64,000 nucleotides of DNA from Bimuria novae-zelandiae CBS 107.79 (lineage: Eukaryota > Ascomycota > Dothideomycetes > Pleosporales > Didymosphaeriaceae): positions 124,001 to 188,000 of the forward strand of contig ML976699.1 in assembly GCA_010015655.1 (NCBI GenBank), read 5' to 3'. Below the pieces are notes generated by a model. The model did no database searches, had not been told where the DNA came from, and was given only the letters and a program-made list of their open reading frames with translations. The translations under genes and the position numbers were made by a program. How positions within the stretch are numbered: position 1 is the first letter of the stretch; every line of letters begins with the position of its first letter. Below are positions 56,621 through 64,000 of this stretch, one piece after another.

Positions 56621-57315
56621 GAATCAATGTGTGCACCTGTGGGTGGTTGATGCAGACGAGTTGAAGTAGAGGAAGGGGCGGGAATGCAGGAGAGCGTATG
56701 CGTGACTATGAAGATGCCTAGGTGCACTTGTATCGTTACGTGAGGGATGAGTCGAAATGCGTCGCAAAGCGAGAACAGTCATAGTTGTGGCTGTGCGTAA
56801 GACCTGAGGCGCCTTGGTTTATCAATATCATTTGTATTCGCTATACAGCGCAAATGGATACAAGACTGTATACAATATCTCTATACTTGCCATGCCTCTG
56901 GCTTCGTCGATGGGCACGCATAGCTCGCAGATACGTCGTACAAAAAGCCATCTAGCAGATGACGTCAGCATTGGGCATACACAAGCAATGGCAGCAGCAA
57001 TGAGTTGTAAATGATTTTACATATATGTGCATTTCCACGGTTCGTGCATGACAAATTGAAGGAGACTTTACGATCTCCACGACGCGTCAGAAAGGAACAG
57101 CGCGTCGACCATCGGCGCGGGCACGTGTGCGGGCCGCGGCCGGCCGCCGAATCAAATCGTCATCCCGTATTTTCGCCGAGAATCTGCTCAGAGCTCACCT
57201 ACAACCAACGCTTCCAACGTTGTAGCAACGCACATCCAATATGTCCCACGTACCTGCGTATTCTTCTTCTCGAGCTTGCTACAGGTAGACCCGTTTCTAC
57301 CGCCACTTGAGCGCA
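56621..57315. other. Shared divergent promoter region
   Basis: It separates the RNA cyclase (minus) from the ABC transporter (plus). No gene is supported inside. Confidence 0.55.
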
Positions 57316-59712
57316 ATGCGCAGCTCAATGACTTTCACCATGAGGGCGTGGCACGGTGCCGGAAACGGAGCTCTATTTGCCCAGATACAGCCCCGGATAC
57401 ACGCCGCCTCGCCCATAATATCACGATCGCTTTCCTCGTCATCGAAATCTGCGATTCATGCGCGCGTACGAAATCTTCCGCAAGCTCAAACGCTTTCCCG
57501 TCCGACCCTGACGTGTTTGTCTGCGGATACAACCCGGAATCATGGTCTCAGCCATCCGATCCGTGTCTTTTGCGCGTCCAAAGCACTGCTCGATGCTATG
57601 CAAGATGGCAAGGTGCTAGCGAAGCCAAGAAAGTCATACCGACAAGAAATGGCAGAGAAGGGCGTGGTGGACGTAGAAGAGCACGAAGGGGACCAGGAGG
57701 ATGTGGGATTTGCAAAATCAGAAAAAGCGAATGCGGCCGCGCAGGTCAATCTAAGCGCAAAGCTCTCCAAGGACGGTGCGGCGTCAGGCCAGTCCGGGGG
57801 CATGAAGGAGATGTGGCGGTTGATCAAGATTGTGAGTCCTGAGAAGGGCACGCTGGGGTGGGCATTCGTCTTCTTGCTCATGTCGTCTGCCGTGAGCATG
57901 TCGGTGCCTTTTTCCATTGGCAAGATTTTGGACATTGCGACACAACCCGAGGGTTCCAAGGAGCTGCTCTTTGGCATGGACATCAACACCTTTTATGCTG
58001 CCCTGGCAGGTGTGCTAGCTACAGGCGCGGCGTGCAATTTTGGTCGTATCATTATTCTGCGTGTGGTGGGCGAGCGCATTGTGGCCCGTCTCCGGTCTCA
58101 GCTCTACCGCAAGACCTTCGTCCAGAATGCCGAGTTTTTCGATGCCAACAGAGTTGGCGATCTCATCTCCCGTCTTGGTTCGGACACCATCATCGTCGGA
58201 AAGTCTATCACGCAAAACCTGTCCGACGGTCTCCGCTCTATGGTGGCTGGTGCAGCTGGTTTTGCTATGATGGGTTGGGTCAGCTTGAAGCTCACGGGTA
58301 TCCTCGCAACTATTGGTCCGCTGGTCGCCATCTCCGCTTTCGTCGCTGGACGGCAGCTGCGCAATCTCAGCCGAAAGATCCAGAAGAACTTGGGAACATT
58401 GACCAAGGTCGCCGAAGAGCGCTTGGGCAATGTTCGCACGGCACAGGCATTCGCTGGTGAAGTCCAGGAAGCCGCACGCTACAACCGCCAGATCAAGCGC
58501 ATCTTCGCACTCGGAAAGAAAGAAGCCTACGTCGCTGCCACTTTCTTTGGTGTCACTGGTCTTATGGGCAACCTGACTGTCATTGCTGTGCTCTACGTTG
58601 GAGGCGGCATGGTCAAGTCTGGCGCCATTACCATTGGTGAGCTGTCTTCGTTTCTGATGTATACTGCATATGCAGGCTCTAGTATGGTTGGTCTTTCCGG
58701 TTTCTGGGGCGAGATGATGAAAGGTGTGGGAGCCGCCAGCCGTCTCTTTGAGTTGCAAGATCGCAACCCCACCATCTCCCCAACCAAAGGACTGCCCGTC
58801 AAGTCTGCACGGGGTCCAATTGAGTTCAAGAACGTCTCTTTCAGCTATCCTACCAGACCGAAGGTTGCCATCTTTAAGGACCTTAACTTCCGGATCGAGC
58901 AAGGCACGAACATCGCCATCGTTGCGCCTAGCGGGGCTGGCAAGTCTACTGTTGCCAGTTTGCTGCTGCGGTTTTACGTGCCTACCGAAGGCACCATTAC
59001 CATCGATGGACGTGACATCACGACTTTAAATGCAAAACAGTTGAGGAGAAAGATTGGCTATGTTGGACAGGAGCCCGTTTTGTTCTCTGGGACTGTCGCG
59101 GAAAACATCGCATATGGTGTGCCTAACGCGACTCGTGCTGAGATCGTCGCTGCCGCTCGCAAGGCCAATTGCGAGTTCATCAGCGACTTTGTAAGTAGAG
59201 CCTACTGATGGTGATGTAGATGTGCTAACAGATAATAGCCTGATGGTCTGGAGACACACGTCGGTGCGCGAGGCACCCAGCTTTCTGGCGGCCAGAAGCA
59301 ACGCATAGCTATCGCAAGAGCACTCATCAAGCAGCCCGATATCCTCATACTAGACGAAGCCACGAGCGCTTTGGACGCTGAATCGGAGACCCTGGTCAAC
59401 CAAGCACTAGGCAAGCTTCTCCAAGAGAAGAACACAACAATCAGCATCGCACATCGCCTTTCGACTATCAAGCGATCCGACCGCATCATCTGCATCAGCG
59501 CTGATGGACAGGTAGCAGAAGAAGGCTCATACGAGGAGCTTTCATCTAATCCCAATGGAGCCTTTAGCAAGCTCATGGAATGGCAATTGAGCGGTGGAGA
59601 AGCAAAGCCAGAAGTCCAGAATCCCAGACCAACAGAGATAGAGGAGATTGAGCAGGAACTGGCAGACATCGCGGAAGAACAAGAAGCGGAAGAAGTCAAG
59701 CGGAGAACGTAA
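57316..59712 (+). CDS. MDL1: Mitochondrial ABC half-transporter, Mdl1/ABCB10 type
   Basis: This is an inner-membrane ABC exporter; yeast Mdl1 exports peptides from the matrix. Exon 1 is 57316-59190 and exon 2 is 59239-59712. The intron is 48 nt (GTAAGT...ATAG) and phase 0. The product is 782 residues. The first about 110 residues are Arg/Ser-rich with few acids, fitting a mitochondrial presequence. The transmembrane domain covers about 175-480 and the nucleotide-binding domain about 500-735. The latter has a Walker A read as APSGAGKST (537-545), Q-loop [11 protein letters not shown], signature LSGGQ, Walker B ILILDEA and H-loop IAHRLST. The first Walker A Gly is Ala, which is unusual. The C-terminus is a Glu-rich tail ([19 protein letters not shown]). 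It acts as a homodimer in the family. I saw no lesion. Confidence 0.92.
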
Positions 59713-60280
59713 TGTACAGCATCAATCTGCTCAAAAGAGGTCACGGAGTACAGAAGCCTGGAGGAGTGAGGCACACACGACAATTGTCGAACGACCGCAC
59801 GCGGTGGACTCCGCTCAGCGCAATCTATTCCCGGCAATAGCCGTCCACATGTTGTACGCCTGACCCACGCAGCTGCCAAGTTTCCAGCAGCAGTCAGGAG
59901 ATCGCTCGGCTCGTCCCGGAATCCTCCAGCGCAAACTATAATTTTTGCGCGGAGTAGGGGGCACCGCGCGACTGACAGCTGGTGGCGCCACCGCTCGCTT
60001 CGCCAGTCACACCACCGTCGTCTGCTTCCCAGCGCAACACACCACAATCTTGATATCTTCCCCACCCACACAAGGCGTTTTGCGGTGCAGCATCACATAG
60101 AGCTATGGAAACTTTTTTTTACGGGGCAGGTAGTGCGTAGAAATACAGTGTATAATAGTCTGCTCTCTCGCGTCTTTGATCCCTCACCCATCTCATCATC
60201 AACCTCATCCATACACATACGCAATCAAATTCAAAGCTATATACTCCCCACTCAAACATCTCATCGTCGAATTGTGCACC
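59713..60280. other. Intergenic after the ABC transporter
   Basis: No gene is supported. A TATATA occurs at about 60238, 40 bp before the next candidate start. Confidence 0.5.
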
Positions 60281-60625
60281 ATGTCGACCTTCGGTTTCTA
60301 CGCCTTCGGCACCGCCTACGGGAGCAATTCGCAGATACTGGATTGCACGATTACACCGCATATGCATTATTACTCAGACGAGCGGTTCCACTTCAAAGAG
60401 TGGCTGCACGTGCCCAGTTTCTCGCTTGCGAAGAAAGATACCAAGCCGGAAACAAAACGTACCCGCTCAGTCAGCAGCTCTAAAAAGCGGGTAAGCGCAG
60501 TCCAACTCTACCATTATTTCCTGACATCGTTCATGGTGGTTTTAGAGAGCGAATTAAATTGGTGGTGCGTAATGGGGGAGGGAGCAGGGGTGGTGAGAGG
60601 AAGAGATGGAAGCGCGTGGTGGTGA
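60281..60625 (+). CDS. Small hypothetical protein
   Basis: The ATG at 60281 is in strong context (GCACCATGTCG). The first 70 residues look protein-like: TFGFYAFGTAYGSNSQILD, then HMHYYSDERFHFKEWLHV, then a Lys/Ser/Arg-rich segment. The frame continues to a stop at 60623-60625 (114 residues). However, codon 70 is followed by a good donor (GTAAGC at 60491) and a possible acceptor at 60545, which would end the protein at about 73 residues with a basic tail. The simple and spliced versions cannot be told apart from sequence alone. No domain is recognised. Confidence 0.5.
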   Translation: MSTFGFYAFGTAYGSNSQILDCTITPHMHYYSDERFHFKEWLHVPSFSLAKKDTKPETKRTRSVSSSKKRVSAVQLYHYFLTSFMVVLESELNWWCVMGEGAGVVRGRDGSAWW

Positions 60626-60766
60626 CATCATCGCGAGGTGTGGACGTGGTTATCAATAGCGCGCTCTGGACCGCGCGGAGCGCGTAATAAAGCCCCGGGA
60701 TGAACGCGCTGTGACGGCATCGCGCTGTATATACGCCCGCGCGTTCCCCGTCAACTGTTCTTGAAA

Positions 60767-61558
60767 ATGTTCACGCCGACACACACAGCGCTTCGAAACA
60801 TCCCTATCCATATCCAGCGCGCAACGCCACGCCTCCCATCCCAAGTCCAATTTCAATCCCGAGGAGGTGTACGAGCAGCGTTCCACACGACAGCCGGAAA
60901 AATGGAAGCGAAGAAAGTCGCCGAGTACAAGAGCGCGGGAAACAGGGTGGATGCGCCGCCGAAGCACGAGGCTGTTTATTTCAAGGGGTTGATGAGCGAG
61001 AAGAGGGCGTTTGGGGACTTTAGAACCGTGCTCCATACGGGGCTGTATAGCCAGGTTGTGGCTATGGAGGTACCTGTTGGTGGGGAGATTGGTGACGAAG
61101 TATGTTAAACACTGTTTTACCTACCTACCTTGCACCTGGATCCAAAACAATTAATGAGTATTCGCATAATACCGTCGCGGTGGTCTTATGGTTGGTGGTT
61201 ACGTTGAGCGCAGTGTGTTAACGATGAATAGGTCCACCTCGTCGACCAGATCCTCCTCTTCACCTCGGGAAAAGGGCTCGCGACGGTCGCGGGCAAAGAC
61301 CAGGAAGTCAACGCGGGCGATGTCGTGGTCGTGCCGGCGGGGACCCAGCACCAGTTTGTGACGAAAGGGGACCAGCCGCTGGAGCTGATCACCGTGTATG
61401 CGCCTGCGGAGCACGATCCGAAGACGGTGCACAAGACGAAGGAGGAGGGTGATAAGGAGGAGGATGAAGGGAAGGACGAGGCGCCCAAGTGGAGTCATGG
61501 GAGTAAGAGCGAGAATGAGAAGAAGGGGTTAGTCAGGGAGAGTGGGAAGTATGACTAG
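60767..61558 (+). CDS. Cupin-domain protein with likely mitochondrial presequence
   Basis: Exon 1 is 60767-61099 and exon 2 is 61232-61558. The 132-nt intron (GTATGT...ATAG) is the longest I found here, and the join is in phase 0 (GGEIGDEVHLVDQILLF). The product is 219 residues. The first 45 residues contain many Arg and no acidic residues (RATPRLPSQVQFQSRGGVRA, then AFHTTAGK), so import into mitochondria is likely. The cupin barrel spans about 75-185. Motif 1 is GDEVHLVDQIL with the metal-ligand His, and motif 2 is AGDVVVVPAGTQHQFVTKG, also with its His. The tail is Lys/Glu-rich. Cupins bind a metal and are structurally, not functionally, uniform, so the reaction is unknown. TATATA lies about 43 bp upstream. 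Confidence 0.83.
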
Positions 61559-63456
61559 AGTGGGAGAGTGGGGGATATCGCGGTACGAATGGAGCCGCGA
61601 TGTGGTGTTAGACGTGGGTTGCATGTGGCAGTGTAGGAGTGTATGAATAGGATGCATGTCAAGCGATAGGTATCGCGGGTACCCAGTGGAACGAGTGCGT
61701 GTTGCGCTGTGAGGCATGAGATCTGATAAACCCCACATTTGCCGGGCGTGAGAGCCGTTGGGAGCTGCATAATATATCCCGACATCTGGGTCCCGACATC
61801 GCACCGCAGATGCATCGCGGCTACGTGCCCCACCACGATCACGAACGGCCGAGGGGTCATGTATTCGCGCTTTTGCATGCGCTGCTGGTGCTCCGCTACG
61901 AGACGGCGTTGGCCAATTGCGGTGGTTGCGGCTCCTCATCTCATAAAACGGTTCAGCGGTTCACATGTCGGCTGGAAGGTATAATGGGGTACTGGGTACA
62001 TATTGATGTGCCTGGTTTGATGCCCATCTGTATAATCTTATGTGGGTAACAGAAGCTTCGGTCGAGCTCTTGAGATATCAGATAAGGGTGGGGTTAGTTA
62101 GTTCAGGTCCGGCAGAAGAAATTTGTCACGCCACAACTTAGAATAAACTTGGGACGACTTCTTTGTTGGTACCTCCGGTACAGCGGTGCATCCCCGCGGC
62201 AGTTTGCGAAGGATACATGATGTTGCTGCAATGCTGGGAGGCACGTAGAGTTCCGACATTGTATTTCTCAGGAGTATGGAGGAACAAGAAAATTCTCCGA
62301 ATACCAATAACAGTTGCAGCTTCTACGTTGAGATTGTGGGGCCGCTACTGTACCCCAATGCTTGGAGAGTGCTTACATAGAAAGTACCCAGGTGACCAAC
62401 ATTTGCACATCAATGAGAGCAGGCTCGTGGAGTACGTGCATGCCAGCCGCCCAGAAGTGCAAGTTCGCGACAAGTCAGCTCACCGTGTTCTGTGTTTCGA
62501 AACGGGAGCGCTCGGACCGATGGGCAGGCGGTGGTCCGGTTTGACGCGACATGGTGGCGTGTCGTCTTGCGGGTGCTGGGAGAGACTTTTGAGATGGCGG
62601 CGAGAATTTCCACCGCAGGATAGCGTAGCCGGGGGACACTCAAGAGCATGGCGGCGTGCAATGGTAGCAGCTGTATCTATATAGATCTCGGCTAGTGAGA
62701 TGGGTCGATTGTTGGACATTGCTGAGGCATTGCTTGCTAAGGCAGCACCCGTCTCCGACGACCGCTTCCAGGTCCAGGGAGAAGGTTTCCAAAGCAAGCA
62801 CTTTTCAGCTGCCGAGTCCAACTGCCTAACAATGCATGCGCATGTTGGGACATCAGCTCCGGTCCTCGTCAGGAAGAAAGCAACTCCAGCGGCAAAATGA
62901 GGAACGTCGGTGTAGTTCCGCGGCTCGGCATGGCACTCTGGGTGCGGATATGCGCCTCTGAGCCTCTAGCCATGGGCGATGCCGGCTGAAGCGAGGACCC
63001 GCAAGCCAAAGCTCGTCATCACCACCCCATTTCTCCTCACTACTCGTCCTGTTTATACTGCCAGCGCCCGCAAAGCCTAGCTGGCGTCTTTTCAACGTGT
63101 ATCCCCCCGCAGCATTCCACGCGGCCCGGCTGTCACTCCTTCAACGTTTGCCACGAAGTAAGTGCGCGTCAACCAACCCTGAGTCACCCCACGATCAGAT
63201 AACAAATTTATCTGATTGACTTTATCTGATTCTCTCTTCACCGCTTGGTCCGACAGCTTACCCAAGCATACCGAGCAGCTTCACAATCAATTCACCTTTG
63301 CAATGCAGCAGATAGCATAACACACTTGCAGCATCGTGACGTTTTCCTGAGTCAGGCTTGCTAACATGGTGCGCTACAGCCCGCGTCTTTGTCGCGCCTT
63401 CAAAAGCGCCCTTCCTCCGCCCACCTTCGCGCTTTCTCTCCTGCACCCTGCCCACA
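61559..63456. other. 1.9-kb stretch without a supported gene
   Basis: Open frames up to 173 codons (62163-62684) have no domain and overlap frames on the other strand. The last 250 bases are probably the promoter and leader of the partial gene at the edge. Confidence 0.45.
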
Positions 63457-64000
63457 ATGCACCATCCTAACATCCCTACCACGGCGACTTCGCACCCGAA
63501 CGACCCTATTCCCTCCGAACCGCGCGACATCCCTGAGCTCTCGCTGAAGCCCTCGCGTCCGCACGAGCAGGCCGAGCACCCGTCGCCGCAATCGCTTGGC
63601 GAGGCCATGTCATGGAGCAACACTAATAGCGACGACTCCGAGGCGCCGCTGACGCCGAACACGGAGCCTGAGCGCCAAATGGATGAGATCACCGATAAGC
63701 TGCAAGAGCTCCCCGTCGCGACGGTCAATTTCAATGAGCAGCCGCGTCCCCGACGCGCCTCCACAACGCTCATCTCAGAGAACCCTTCCGATATTCGGAG
63801 GATTCTGGGCGATGGCGAGACTGCCACGAAGCTCATCAGCCAATGCTGCGGCGGCGGTTGCTGTCTGCTCAAGACATTGGCCCCTGATACCACGTCGCCC
63901 AATTTTCTGCCCGTGGTCATCCCGGATAACCGCGCTTTCCGAAGTCTGAATCTGCGATTGGGACCGCTGGCTCTCGATAGCGAGCTCACAGATACCACGC
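63457..64000 (+). CDS. Partial hypothetical protein running off the right edge
   Basis: An ATG at 63457 (context CCCACAATGC) opens a frame of 181 codons that is still open at the window end. The N-terminus is Pro/Ser/Glu-rich and probably disordered (HPNDPIPSEPRDIPELSLKP). From about residue 70 it looks more structured: RQMDEITDKLQELPVATVNF, then ENPSDIRRILGDGETATKLI. A cysteine cluster QCCGGGCCLLK follows, then PNFLPVVIPDNRAFRSLNLR. The opposite strand carries a 246-codon frame over the same bases (63258-63998), but its composition (Ser/Arg/Gly-rich) suggests a shadow. I do not recognise the protein; the rest lies beyond the window. Confidence 0.6.
   Translation, partial: MHHPNIPTTATSHPNDPIPSEPRDIPELSLKPSRPHEQAEHPSPQSLGEAMSWSNTNSDDSEAPLTPNTEPERQMDEITDKLQELPVATVNFNEQPRPRRASTTLISENPSDIRRILGDGETATKLISQCCGGGCCLLKTLAPDTTSPNFLPVVIPDNRAFRSLNLRLGPLALDSELTDTT

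Noticed and set aside
59202..60071. 289-codon minus frame opposite the ABC transporter's second exon
   Set aside because: Antisense shadow of a strongly conserved ATPase domain; it has no domain of its own.
62163..62684. 173-codon plus frame
   Set aside because: No ATG at a sensible position, no domain, Cys/Trp/Arg-rich composition and overlapping minus frames; judged non-coding.
63258..63998. 246-codon minus-strand frame at the right edge
   Set aside because: Ser/Arg/Gly-rich composition typical of an antisense shadow; the plus-strand frame over the same bases is more protein-like and is open to the window end.

Overview
The window is nuclear DNA of a filamentous ascomycete (Pezizomycotina, most likely a dothideomycete; the class is my inference). 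The evidence is short GT-AG introns of about 40-57 nt, fungal-specific families (Chs7 chitin synthase chaperone, DUF4470-MYND protein, Rom2-type RhoGEF, fungal cyclase family), and two AT-rich transposons decayed in the way expected of repeat-induced point mutation (RIP). All gene models were read by eye from reading frames, splice sites and remembered family patterns; no database search was run.

Layout. 0-6 kb: two tiny membrane-protein candidates, a RIP-degraded Tc1/mariner element with intact 37-bp terminal inverted repeats, a MYND zinc-finger protein, a 14-bp minisatellite and a broken ankyrin-repeat gene. 6.7-11.7 kb: a large Rho1 GEF (DEP-DH-PH-CNH). 11.7-15 kb: no convincing gene. 15-19 kb: an amino-acid permease and a secreted jacalin-like/aerolysin-like fusion protein. 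19.4-36.3 kb is a decay zone: a DUF4470-MYND pseudogene with six stops and a 24-G tract, an intact SDR, a frameshifted cyclase-family gene, further broken hypothetical genes, and a 3.0-kb hAT element with a perfect 8-bp target duplication. 36.7-38.5 kb is a degenerate minisatellite of about 45 bp per unit that appears to be non-coding.

38.7-49.5 kb: dihydroxyacetone kinase, Chs7, a secreted pectinesterase-like protein, and a secreted saponin-hydrolase-like protein with a fresh 141-bp in-frame tandem duplication. 49.5-55.4 kb is gene-poor, with one disordered hypothetical protein. 55.4-61.6 kb: RNA 3'-phosphate cyclase, a mitochondrial Mdl1-type ABC half-transporter, a small hypothetical protein and a probably mitochondrial cupin. 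A partial gene runs off the right edge.

Functionally, Rom2-type GEF and Chs7 both serve cell-wall synthesis. The pectinesterase-like, saponin-hydrolase-like and jacalin/aerolysin-like proteins are predicted to be secreted and fit a plant-associated lifestyle. The dihydroxyacetone kinase, RNA cyclase, ABC transporter and cupin are housekeeping-type. I see no biosynthetic gene cluster, rRNA, convincing tRNA or CRISPR.
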